Shown piece by piece: positions 1 through 6,506 of a stretch of DNA of 14,758 nt; position 1 is the first letter of the stretch, and every line of letters begins with the position of its first letter. The notes beneath the pieces were generated by a model, which searched no databases, was not told where the DNA came from, and saw nothing but the letters and a program-made list of their open reading frames with translations. Source of the stretch: Calditrichota bacterium (GTDB taxonomy: Bacteria; Zixibacteria; MSB-5A5; GN15; FEB-12); contig QQUK01000070.1 in assembly GCA_008501655.1 (NCBI GenBank), positions 1 to 14,758 on the forward strand, written 5' to 3'. Position numbers and translations under genes: made by a program.

Positions 1-816
1 ATCAAAAAAGCTGACTCCCAGCAGGGCAATAGTAATGCCGCTTACCTGACTCTCCCAGGTTGTTCCGCCATCTGTTGGTCGTAAGATTATACCGAATTCT
101 CCAACCACAATACAATTGAAGGCATCTATGCAACTCACTCCATAGAGTGCTCTGGATGTCCCACTAGTTTGATTGACCCAGGTTTTTCCACCATCGATAG
201 TATGCAAGATCGTTCCATATCTTCCTACTGCCATGCCATTATAAGCATCTATAAAATTAACACCAAAAAGCCAGTTGTTTGTACCACTTGATTGATTCAA
301 CCAATTCTCCCCACCGTCAGTTGTCCTTAAAATAGTACCATTTCTTCCAACTATTGTCCCTGTTTTAGCGTCGGTAAACCATACTCCTTGAAGAGAATTG
401 GATGTGTTACCATTTTGACCTGTCCAGGTGACGCCTCCATCGTTTGTTCGTAAAATTATACCTCCGGTCCCAACAGCTGTACCTATATTGGCATTAAAGA
501 AATTAACTCCTTGAAGATGACTTTTTATGTTACTTTTTTGACTTACCCAGTTAGTTCCACCATCAATAGTCTTTATTATTGTACCATAATATCCGACAGC
601 TATCCCAATATTAGCATCAATAAAACTAACTCCCCTGAGATGATGCCCTTGTGGAAGTGGATTCTGCCAGATCCATTCAGATGGTTCTGGCTGTAAAATT
701 CCCGGACCAGTAGGGTTGGAATTTGTATTGGAATTTGAACATGATAAAGACATAAATATTATTAGTATTATCACAAATGACAGTATTGATTTGTAAAAAA
801 TACGAGAAAAGAACAT
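1..816 (-). CDS. YCF48/BNR-like repeat lipoprotein, 3' end beyond window
   Basis: This frame is open from ATG at 816 to base 1 (272 codons, no stop), so the C-terminus lies outside the window. The start is preceded by GGGAG at a 5-base spacing. Residues 1-25 form a hydrophobic signal sequence ending MSLSC, a plausible but imperfect lipobox with Cys26 as lipidation site. A Ser/Asn/Thr/Pro linker follows. From residue 60 there are five complete tandem units of exactly 41 residues and the start of a sixth. Each reads roughly LxGVxFxDAxxGxAVGxxGTIxxTxDGGxxW. This is the YCF48 / photosynthesis-system-II-stability-factor-like, sialidase BNR-type propeller repeat, where each unit makes a beta blade. 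In non-photosynthetic bacteria such proteins are extracellular or periplasmic with mostly unknown roles. The family call is firm; the function is not. It is unlikely to be a sialidase, because no catalytic residues are recognisable in the visible part. Confidence 0.85.
   Translation of the reverse strand, partial: MFFSRIFYKSILSFVIILIIFMSLSCSNSNTNSNPTGPGILQPEPSEWIWQNPLPQGHHLRGVSFIDANIGIAVGYYGTIIKTIDGGTNWVSQKSNIKSHLQGVNFFNANIGTAVGTGGIILRTNDGGVTWTGQNGNTSNSLQGVWFTDAKTGTIVGRNGTILRTTDGGENWLNQSSGTNNWLFGVNFIDAYNGMAVGRYGTILHTIDGGKTWVNQTSGTSRALYGVSCIDAFNCIVVGEFGIILRPTDGGTTWESQVSGITIALLGVSFFD
25..639 (-). repeat. Five tandem 123-bp (41-residue) propeller repeats
   Basis: Codons 60-264 of the lipoprotein gene form five units of exactly 41 codons with no indels. 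A sixth unit begins at the window edge. Positions carrying GV, AVG, GTI, DGG and W recur in register. The period is seen at protein level; DNA copies are diverged, so this is an old coding repeat rather than a recent tandem duplication. Confidence 0.85.
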
Positions 817-885
817 ATTCACTCCCATTAAATATAATTGAAATTCTATTCTACTTAAAATTTCAATACTACACTTAGCAACATG

Positions 886-1038
886 GTGTCCTGACACTTT
901 AATGTACAACGACTATGCTAATTAGTAAAGTTCTTTTGTTTTTCAATTTGAAAAGGAAATAGCTCTTTATCAAGATAAAGAGTCATTGTTTGATTGAGGT
1001 TTGATAAAAATGAGATACCCACTTTCAGGGGCAGGACA
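886..1038. mobile_element. Possible MITE or insertion-sequence remnant with terminal inverted repeats
   Basis: The left end begins TGTCCTGACACTTTAA (887) and the right end, read on the other strand from 1038, begins TGTCCTGCCCCTGAAA. The outer 7 bases are identical and 12 of the first 16 match. CATG flanks both sides (882-885 and 1039-1042), which could be a 4-bp target duplication, but CATG is a palindrome and may be chance. No coding region lies between the ends, so if real this is a non-autonomous element or deletion relic about 150 bp long. It also contains an 8-bp stem hairpin at 963-982. Confidence 0.35.
963..982. other. Small perfect hairpin
   Basis: CTCTTTAT and ATAAAGAG pair perfectly (8 bp) around a 4-base loop CAAG. 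There is no T-run directly after it on either strand, so I do not call it a terminator. It lies inside the putative inverted-repeat element. Confidence 0.45.
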
Positions 1039-1058
1039 CATGCTGGTTCTATTTTACT

Positions 1059-1091
1059 AAAAAAGCAGACAACTGATTGTCTGCTTTTTTT
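1059..1091 (-). terminator. Rho-independent terminator of the S74 repeat protein gene
   Basis: AAAAAAGCAGACAA (1059-1072) pairs perfectly over 14 bp with TTGTCTGCTTTTTT (1077-1090) around the loop CTGA. It lies 15 bases beyond the stop of the 1106-3457 gene. Read on the minus strand the hairpin is followed by a T-rich run, and the symmetric A/T flanks mean it could also work on the plus strand. Confidence 0.85.
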
Positions 1092-1105
1092 CATAATCCG
1101 ATAAC

Positions 1106-3457
1106 TTATTTTGTTGCTGCGTATTCTTTTTTTATTGTCTGGTCATTTGAAACCAATAATGTCTCAACCAGTTTGGAAAGTTGATCGACTTTTGCCGACA
1201 ACTCTTTGTTGGCATCTACCTGAATTTTTAAAGACTCAATCTCTGCCTTTAAAGCTTCATTCTCTTTATGCAGCTGTTTGATAGCTGCTAACGAGATACC
1301 TGCCGGATCTAAGGCACCTATTGAAGTATTGTTATCACCTATCTGGAATGTTTCATAGAATTCCTGCGCCATCGGTCCGATATGTTCAATTGAGGCATCC
1401 TGCTTTTTATAGCTCCATTGATATATAGGTAAGCTGGCTACTTTTTCCAATAGATCTGAATTATTAACTTCACGGATATTTCTTTTCAGGTTTTTATCTG
1501 ATCCGCTTAACCACATCGAACCACCCGGAGGAAGGTATGAACCTGAGGGAGGAGTTGTAGGATCCCAGATAGTATCACAGTCAGTGAAGAAATAAAATCC
1601 TCCGGTTGCTCTTGCGTTGTATGAATTTGCTGCTGTAGAATATAAAGGCAACGCTGCACCTGTAGCATCGATACAGCAATCAGACCATACGAAGGAACAG
1701 TTGTGAGTTGCTTTTGCATTGATACCGGCAGCAAAGGAATTGTCACCCGATGCTTCGTTATCTAACCCACCGGGGACGGTAGCATAACTTCCGACGATGT
1801 TTCCTGCACCGCCACCGATAGCTCCGCCTATACCTACTGTTGTTACTGTATTTCTGGCACCACCAGCGATAGTACCTGTCGATGCCTGTACGAGATTCCC
1901 GGAACCGCCGCCGATTGCTGAGAGGATGGCATTATTTGTTATGCTGTTTATGTTTCCTCCGGCAATTACTGAGGATGTTGTATTGATTAAATTATTTGTA
2001 CCGCCACCAATGACTGAAGAGTCAGCAGTTATAAGGTTGAGAAGCCCGCCACCAATTGTAGATGTATAGCCAAAAGCTTCGTTGCTTTGACCACCACCAA
2101 CGGTAGCAGCCCAACTGGATGCATGGTTGTCCCGTCCCCCACCGACTGTTCCATATATACCTTGCGTAGCATTTATTTCACCACCGCCGATAGTTGAGTA
2201 GCCAGCTAAGGTCTGGTTAAAATACCCACCGCCGATTGTTGTGTATTGGTCATTGATTTCAATACCGTCATTTGAGCCGGCTTTGTTACTTCCACCACCA
2301 GCAATAGTTCCATAATTGTCGTACACTTCATTTGAACTCAGCGGGTCCGCCAGATCAGCTCTTCCGCCACCGCCAATTGTTGCAAACTGTGCATTAGCAT
2401 TATTACTTAACCCTCCGCCGACTGTAGAATAATCCTGGTTAGATATATTTTGTTGACCGCCACCAACCGTTGCTCCAAATCCAAATGCATTATTAAAATA
2501 TCCGCCACCGATCGTGGCAACATGCCCGATAATTCTATTGACATACCCACCGCCTATAGTACCACCAACAGTAGGAGCATCGATTGTATTAAAGACACCA
2601 CCACCCACGGATGAGTACCATGATGAATTTATAATATTATTTCTTCCACCTGCAATAACTCTGAAGCCGCCATTTAGAACGGTTTGGTTGTTATACCCAC
2701 CAGAGACAACATCAAATCCGCCTAAGGCATAGTTTTGACAACCGCCGATTATCGAAGTAAAGACTCCATCAGCATGGTTGTCAGAGCCAGCACCTACAGC
2801 CGCACTTCCACCAAAAGCTGTATTAAGAGTACCACCACCTATCCATCCTGCAACAGTAAGACAGATTAATGATTTATCACTACCAAATGCTGGAGTTAAC
2901 CCATTAAAAATCCCGGTTGTATCAAATGAAGGTAACGTATTGTTTGTATTTTCAACAATATTCATCTGTCCCCCGGTTACTGCACCGTAATCAGATAACA
3001 CAGAGTTCTGATTACCTGCGGCAAATCCATACTGACCGGTGACGGTATTGTCGGGACCGGGAGTGAAACCGGGTACAGACATCGCCGTAGCGGCATAAGG
3101 TGATGATGTCAGAGTAGATCTTGGAGTCATCGGGGAATCTGTACCGACTTGTGTCTGGAGATAAAGTTGATTTGAAAAAAGTACAGGTTCCGGTGGTTGA
3201 ACCGTACCTAAAACAACACTAAATAATCCGTTCACAGCTGGTACGGATAATGTTTCCGCCCAGAGCATATTCCCGGTATTCGGATCATCCCAGAGAGAAT
3301 ATATAATCTGATAAGTTCCATCGGCGACCGGGTCACCATTGCTATCGGTCAATTGCCCCTGATGATTAAAGAGCAAATCCATTGCTAATGACTGGTTTGG
3401 AATACTAAAGATTACTAATCCCAATACAATACATGTAAAATGTTTGAGAGATTTCAT
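1106..3457 (-). CDS. Secreted GGG-repeat protein with C-terminal S74 chaperone (tail-fiber-like) domain
   Basis: A 783-residue protein; its ATG at 3457 is preceded by GAGGA at a 7-base spacing. Residues 1-25 are a signal peptide ending QSLA. Residues 27-125 resemble the N-terminal beta domain common in such proteins (HQGQLTDSNGDPVADGTY, then NGLFSVVLG). Residues ~155-600 hold about 24 repeats centred on (T/V)(I/V)GGGxxN, in clean stretches with a strict 15-residue period, suggesting a trimeric beta-roll or beta-helix shaft. Residues 653-783 are an S74 / endosialidase-type intramolecular chaperone. SDKNLK supplies the cleavage Ser653 and the Lys658 five residues later, spaced as in phage K1F endosialidase. 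IGPMAQEF is the conserved core and residues ~725-772 form a coiled coil. By family knowledge the chaperone drives trimerisation and then cuts itself off. The signal peptide and lack of phage neighbours argue for a cell-surface protein rather than a tail fibre. Confidence 0.88.
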   Translation of the reverse strand: MKSLKHFTCIVLGLVIFSIPNQSLAMDLLFNHQGQLTDSNGDPVADGTYQIIYSLWDDPNTGNMLWAETLSVPAVNGLFSVVLGTVQPPEPVLFSNQLYLQTQVGTDSPMTPRSTLTSSPYAATAMSVPGFTPGPDNTVTGQYGFAAGNQNSVLSDYGAVTGGQMNIVENTNNTLPSFDTTGIFNGLTPAFGSDKSLICLTVAGWIGGGTLNTAFGGSAAVGAGSDNHADGVFTSIIGGCQNYALGGFDVVSGGYNNQTVLNGGFRVIAGGRNNIINSSWYSSVGGGVFNTIDAPTVGGTIGGGYVNRIIGHVATIGGGYFNNAFGFGATVGGGQQNISNQDYSTVGGGLSNNANAQFATIGGGGRADLADPLSSNEVYDNYGTIAGGGSNKAGSNDGIEINDQYTTIGGGYFNQTLAGYSTIGGGEINATQGIYGTVGGGRDNHASSWAATVGGGQSNEAFGYTSTIGGGLLNLITADSSVIGGGTNNLINTTSSVIAGGNINSITNNAILSAIGGGSGNLVQASTGTIAGGARNTVTTVGIGGAIGGGAGNIVGSYATVPGGLDNEASGDNSFAAGINAKATHNCSFVWSDCCIDATGAALPLYSTAANSYNARATGGFYFFTDCDTIWDPTTPPSGSYLPPGGSMWLSGSDKNLKRNIREVNNSDLLEKVASLPIYQWSYKKQDASIEHIGPMAQEFYETFQIGDNNTSIGALDPAGISLAAIKQLHKENEALKAEIESLKIQVDANKELSAKVDQLSKLVETLLVSNDQTIKKEYAATK
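1740..2995 (-). repeat. GGG-N coding repeats, 45-bp basic period
   Basis: About 24 coding units carry a Gly-Gly-(Gly)-x-x-Asn core. In the best stretches consecutive units are exactly 15 codons apart, for example IGGGYFN, IGGGEIN, VGGGRDN, VGGGQSN, IGGGLLN, IGGGTNN in a row. Longer spacings interrupt the array elsewhere. On the plus strand the array appears as recurring CCACCGCC-like motifs and produces proline-rich spurious frames. Ends are approximate. Confidence 0.8.
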
Positions 3458-3536
3458 GAAAGTGTCCTCACTTGATTTAATATAAATTAATTGTATTTTT
3501 TGCGTTTTGAATTTGTGAACAGTGTGAATATGAAAT

Positions 3537-3566
3537 AATATACTTATTTAGTCTACATTATGTCAA
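3537..3566 (-). promoter_or_regulatory. Sigma70-like promoter of the S74 repeat protein gene
   Basis: On the minus strand a perfect TTGACA (3566-3561) is followed after 18 bases by TATATT (3542-3537). Transcription would start near 3530, leaving a 5' leader of about 70 bases before the ATG at 3457. The 11-base string CTTGACATAAT covering the -35 box recurs at the promoter of the giant-protein operon. Confidence 0.7.
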
Positions 3567-3652
3567 GCGGAAAGAATAAAATATGAATAATCTACCGTGA
3601 TATTTTTTTCTTATTATTTCCTATTTGACAAACTTTAGATTAAAATGACAGA

Positions 3653-3769
3653 ATGCGTCTCTTGCGCGGGATTTACGCTGTGAAGTTCGGGGAAAAGCTG
3701 ATTGAATGTTTGAAAAATAGTTTCCCAGACTCATTCTCACAGACAAGAGTACAGCTTCAAATGGATTGA
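3653..3769 (+). CDS. Candidate 38-residue small ORF, doubtful
   Basis: ATG at 3653 opens a 38-codon frame ending TGA at 3769. The peptide begins MRLLRGIYAVKFGEKLIE and has a basic N-terminal third; it has no signal peptide or membrane segment and resembles nothing I recognise. No good Shine-Dalgarno sequence precedes it, though TTGACA lies at 3625-3630. The stretch is slightly more GC-rich than its surroundings. It may be a genuine small gene, a relic of a longer one, or chance. Confidence 0.2.
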   Translation: MRLLRGIYAVKFGEKLIECLKNSFPDSFSQTRVQLQMD

Positions 3770-3846
3770 GATTACTAATATTCACATCGTTAATCAATAT
3801 TTAAACTGTTACAAGTCTTGCTTCAAATTGTTGTGATTACTATATT
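3755..3846. repeat. Imperfect direct repeat in front of the oxidoreductase gene
   Basis: Two copies begin CTTCAAAT and end GATTACTA(a)TATT, at 3755-3782 (28 bases) and 3821-3846 (26 bases), 66 bases apart start to start. The second copy overlaps the spacer and -10 box of the putative promoter. This could be a duplicated regulator site or an old local duplication. Confidence 0.45.
3818..3846 (+). promoter_or_regulatory. Putative promoter of the MDR oxidoreductase gene
   Basis: TTGCTT (3818-3823) and TATATT (3841-3846) are separated by 17 bases. Transcription would start near 3853, giving a very short leader that still includes GGAGG before the ATG at 3870. The -35 box is weak, which fits an activated or modest promoter. 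Confidence 0.5.
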
Positions 3847-3869
3847 GTTTCAACAATTGGAGGTTTCTT

Positions 3870-4838
3870 ATGCAAGCTATTCTTAGAACAACATACGGCT
3901 CTTCAGATATTCTAAAATTCATGGAAACGGATAAACCGGTTCCGAAAGATAATCAAATACTTATCAAAGTTTCTGCAGCTTCGGTAAACCCGCTTGATTG
4001 GCATGTTCTCCGTGGAGACCCATTCCTGATTCGCCTGATGGGTTTTGGCATTCTGAAGCCGAAACATAAAATTATTGGGGCTGATATGTCGGGGACGGTT
4101 GAAGCGGTCGGAAAAGATGTAACACAATTCAAAACAGGTGATGAAGTCTTTGGATCGGGAATGGGTGGATTTGCAGAATATGCCTGTATTCCAGAAAGTA
4201 GAGCTGTGATAAAACCTGCGTCGATGAGTTTTGAACAAGCTGCCGCTGTGCCGATCGCCGGTGTTACGGCGTTACAGGCTCTTCGTGATCATGGAAAACT
4301 ACAATCCCGACAACATCTTTTAATCAATGGTGCATCCGGTGGTGTGGGAACATTTGCAGTCCAGATAGCGAAGGCAATGGGTGCGGAAGTTACCGGTGTG
4401 TGCAGCGGAAAGAACTTAGAGCTGGTTAAGTCGATTGGTGCAGACCATCTCATTGACTATACAAAGGATGATTTCTGGTTGAGTGGTACAGAATACGATC
4501 TTATTTTAGACAATGCTGCTTTTAACCCGATAAGTAAATCGCTGAGTGCATTGAGGAAAGGCGGTATTTATATTGGAATCGGAGGGTCTTCAGATACGTT
4601 GAGTATCTTTCTATCAATGATATTTAATCCTCTCATTGCTAAAATGAAAGGCAGAAAAGTTGCTTCGTTTATCGCAGACATCAACCAAACAGAATTATCA
4701 TTTATAAAAGAGCTAATGGAAAACGGTAAAATTGAACCTGTTATAGGCAGAAGCTACACCTTACGTGAAACTCCTGAGGCGATAAAATATGTTGAAACCG
4801 GACATGCACGGGGAAAAGTTGTTATCACTTTAGACTAA
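3870..4838 (+). CDS. Zinc-independent NAD(P)-dependent oxidoreductase (MDR family, quinone oxidoreductase type)
   Basis: A 322-residue cytoplasmic enzyme, the normal length for the zeta-crystallin/quinone reductase branch of medium-chain dehydrogenases. GGAGG lies six bases before the ATG. Residues 1-120 form the GroES-like substrate domain (SVNPLDWHVLRGD near 38-50, GADMSGTVEAVG near 70-81, GDEVFG at 90-95). The Rossmann domain starts near 150 with the dinucleotide-binding loop GASGGVG at 154-160, followed by VTGVCS, a form often compatible with NADPH. Catalytic and structural zinc cysteine clusters of alcohol dehydrogenases are absent. Family members reduce quinones or activated enones by hydride transfer; the actual substrate cannot be read here. 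It stands alone, divergent from the S74 protein gene and convergent with the cohesin-dockerin cluster, so context gives no pathway. Confidence 0.9.
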   Translation: MQAILRTTYGSSDILKFMETDKPVPKDNQILIKVSAASVNPLDWHVLRGDPFLIRLMGFGILKPKHKIIGADMSGTVEAVGKDVTQFKTGDEVFGSGMGGFAEYACIPESRAVIKPASMSFEQAAAVPIAGVTALQALRDHGKLQSRQHLLINGASGGVGTFAVQIAKAMGAEVTGVCSGKNLELVKSIGADHLIDYTKDDFWLSGTEYDLILDNAAFNPISKSLSALRKGGIYIGIGGSSDTLSIFLSMIFNPLIAKMKGRKVASFIADINQTELSFIKELMENGKIEPVIGRSYTLRETPEAIKYVETGHARGKVVITLD

Positions 4839-4910
4839 CAATCTATACTGAGCTCATGACTTTTTAGCGGACTCTCCCTTATTCGGATTAGTATGATACT
4901 ATGTTTTAAA

Positions 4911-4942
4911 ATAAAGCGATGCTGACTTCAGCATCGCTTTAT
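4911..4942. terminator. Shared bidirectional terminator hairpin
   Basis: ATAAAGCGATGCTG (4911-4924) pairs perfectly over 14 bp with CAGCATCGCTTTAT (4929-4942) around ACTT. It lies between two convergent genes, 73 bases after the oxidoreductase stop and 47 bases after the stop of the 239-residue gene. The minus-strand reading ends in TTTATTTT, a better T-tract than the plus-strand TTTATAAT, so it probably serves mainly the leftward operon. Confidence 0.8.
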
Positions 4943-4988
4943 AATACCAAAAAAATAACTAGGAGCGATCAAAAAATATTTAACTATA

Positions 4989-5708
4989 TTACAGACATAT
5001 TTCGCACGGTGGCGGTCCGTAATCAAACATATACGTTACTAAATAGACAATATCGGCAATATCCAGATAGCCTGAGCAATCGACATCACCTGAAAAATAC
5101 GTATTCGGAGGCGGACCGGAGGGAATTCCAAAAGAATAATCGACAAAATAAACTAAATCGGCAATATCTATCCGATTATCAGCATTTACATCTCCTACAA
5201 ACTGACAGACTTTCGCCCATGAATCATTTGTTAGAGCAGGGATTTCATTCCCGAACCGATCAATCAAAAACGCGTTGACCAATACTATATCTGATTCACC
5301 AAAACCGACAGTTGTAATCGGTAACCAGACCAATTCACCGGGACCGTTGAATGTTGCGCTGTCAGATAACAGAGCTATGTCGATTGTGATTCTTGTTGAA
5401 TCAGGATGCAGATAATAGGAAAAGAACGTGACCGTATCGATAGGAATCAAAAGTCCTCCCGGTTTTACAAAAATCGTATCTGAACCTGACTGTGTTGTAT
5501 CAAAAGATAAAACTGACGGGTCTACATCGATGTCTAATCTTATTGCTTTTACTTCTTCAAAAAAGACATCACATTTTACAGAGATAACAAAAAAAGTATC
5601 CCGTTGTGAGTAAGATTCATCAGCATCAAAATATATATCCGCCGTCTGACTTACAACCGGACTGGCAAACAGTAAAAAAATAAGTAAAAATTTATAAATT
5701 TTATTCAT
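4989..5708 (-). CDS. Secreted cohesin-like plus dockerin-like protein, 239 residues (last gene of operon)
   Basis: I chose ATG 5708 because AGGAG lies six bases before it and translation then begins with a clean signal peptide, MNKIYKFLLIFLLFASPVVS. A longer frame from 5792 would overlap the upstream gene and bury that signal. Residues ~24-165 are a beta-rich domain resembling type I cohesin/carbohydrate-binding sandwiches (IRLDIDVDPSVLSFD is the typical strand pattern). Residues 172-230 are a two-loop dockerin-like module. The calcium-ligand spacing of 1,3,5,9,12 is met by D173, N175, D177, D181, D184 and by D208, D210, S212, D216, D219. A CxxC tail (C235, C238) ends the protein. It follows the 245-residue paralogue by 13 bases. 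Its role is probably structural on the cell surface or in the medium; binding partners are unknown. Confidence 0.82.
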   Translation of the reverse strand: MNKIYKFLLIFLLFASPVVSQTADIYFDADESYSQRDTFFVISVKCDVFFEEVKAIRLDIDVDPSVLSFDTTQSGSDTIFVKPGGLLIPIDTVTFFSYYLHPDSTRITIDIALLSDSATFNGPGELVWLPITTVGFGESDIVLVNAFLIDRFGNEIPALTNDSWAKVCQFVGDVNADNRIDIADLVYFVDYSFGIPSGPPPNTYFSGDVDCSGYLDIADIVYLVTYMFDYGPPPCEICL

Positions 5709-5721
5709 AGTTACTCCTAAT

Positions 5722-6459
5722 TTAGTCGCATGGATTACAAGGTGCCGGACCTCCACCAAACATAAATTCCACCATATATACAATATCTGCAATATCCACG
5801 ACTACATCACAATTCAGATCTGCAGCAAGAAGAAATGCCGGGGGCTGCCCTCCATTAAAGGAGAATTCTACAAAAAAGACCAGATCAGCTATATCGATAT
5901 AGCCTGATTCATCCAGATCACCAACAGACATAGGTAATGGACAAACATATATTAATCCAATCCCTGAGTTGTCGATGATACTTTGTAACAAAGTATCTGA
6001 CCCTTTATAGTATTCATAGTATATCTGAGAAATTCCCGGCTGCATAACTTCAAACTGTAATGTAGCTATTTCAGCATACCCGTTTATCGTCGATTTTGGG
6101 TTTGTAAAAAGAACATCAAAAACATGAAAATACCAGTTGGGTTCATTAGTTTCCGGATTGATTTCAAGCGAGTCAGCACCAACAAAATATTGATCTGTCC
6201 CTGAGATAGTCAACCATTCGTTTGTAGGAAATGCTTCAATGATTTGAAGCATTGATGTATCGAATTTAACATGTGTTGTATATGCAAATAAATCAACAAC
6301 ACCTGGTTCAATAGCAATATTAATCTCTATTGTATCACCTACCGATGCAACCGACTGGTAAGGAGAAAATGAAATTCTGCTTTGTGCGGTTACTGTTGAT
6401 GAGAATACCGCTATTATCAAAAGCAAAAGATGTATTTGAATAAGTCGTATCATTTTCAT
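5722..6459 (-). CDS. Secreted cohesin-like plus dockerin-like protein, 245 residues (middle gene of operon)
   Basis: Residues 1-25 are a signal peptide ending TVTA. Residues ~28-172 form a cohesin-like beta domain (VASVGDTIEINIAI, then HVKFDTSMLQIIEA, a strand pattern seen in cohesin modules). Residues 180-236 carry two dockerin-type calcium loops: D181, D183, S185, D189, D192 and D214, N216, D218, D222, D225. The tail is GGGPAPCNPCD. The start is uncertain. ATG 6459 (MKMIRL) gives a standard signal peptide but no clear Shine-Dalgarno. ATG 6480 and TTG 6501 are in frame upstream, inside or before the hairpin at 6468-6494. The gene lies 47 bases after the giant gene and has the same architecture as the downstream gene, so the two are tandem paralogues, now strongly diverged. 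Confidence 0.82.
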   Translation of the reverse strand: MKMIRLIQIHLLLLIIAVFSSTVTAQSRISFSPYQSVASVGDTIEINIAIEPGVVDLFAYTTHVKFDTSMLQIIEAFPTNEWLTISGTDQYFVGADSLEINPETNEPNWYFHVFDVLFTNPKSTINGYAEIATLQFEVMQPGISQIYYEYYKGSDTLLQSIIDNSGIGLIYVCPLPMSVGDLDESGYIDIADLVFFVEFSFNGGQPPAFLLAADLNCDVVVDIADIVYMVEFMFGGGPAPCNPCD

Positions 6460-6467
6460 TTTAATCA

Positions 6468-6494
6468 GGGGTGCGGACATTACATCCGCACCCC
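6468..6494 (-). other. Intercistronic GC-rich hairpin
   Basis: GGGGTGCGGA (6468-6477) and TCCGCACCCC (6485-6494) form a perfect 10-bp stem with a 7-base loop. It lies directly after the stop of the 2119-residue gene and just before the next start. No T-run follows on the minus strand, so it is probably not a strong terminator. It could be an mRNA stability or processing element, or a translation-control structure, because an in-frame ATG (6480) sits in its loop. Confidence 0.65.
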
Positions 6495-6506
6495 CCCTCA
6501 AAAGTA

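Larger units (their letters stand above)
3458..3869. other. Divergent intergenic region (412 bp)
   Basis: This AT-rich spacer separates the divergent S74-protein and oxidoreductase genes. It holds the leftward promoter (3537-3566), a rightward promoter just before the oxidoreductase (3818-3846), an imperfect direct repeat (3755-3782 and 3821-3846) and one short open frame (3653-3769). An extra TTGACA at 3625-3630 has only a weak -10 candidate (CAGAAT, 18-base spacing). I see no RNA gene or further conserved element. Confidence 0.6.

Noticed and set aside
1797..2990. Proline-rich plus-strand open frames (1797-2069, 2514-2732, 2778-2990)
   Set aside because: They are complements of the GGG-N repeat codons, have no ribosome-binding sites and lie wholly inside the long minus-strand gene.
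1740..2995. Regularly spaced repeats that could suggest a CRISPR array
   Set aside because: The period is 45 bp in frame with a protein repeat, units are diverged, and there are no constant repeats with unique spacers.
1106..3457. Prophage tail-fibre gene
   Set aside because: The S74 domain is phage-like, but the protein has a signal peptide and no phage structural, lysis or integrase genes are nearby.
3625..3656. Second rightward promoter at the TTGACA of 3625
   Set aside because: The only -10 candidate at 18 bases is CAGAAT (4 of 6) and no convincing gene follows.
4919..5278. Plus-strand 119-codon frame
   Set aside because: It starts inside a terminator hairpin, runs antisense to the dockerin coding region and shows no recognisable protein features.
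5709..5792. Longer N-terminus for the last operon gene (start at 5792)
   Set aside because: It would overlap the preceding gene by 71 bases and hide a clear signal peptide; the ATG at 5708 has AGGAG at good spacing.
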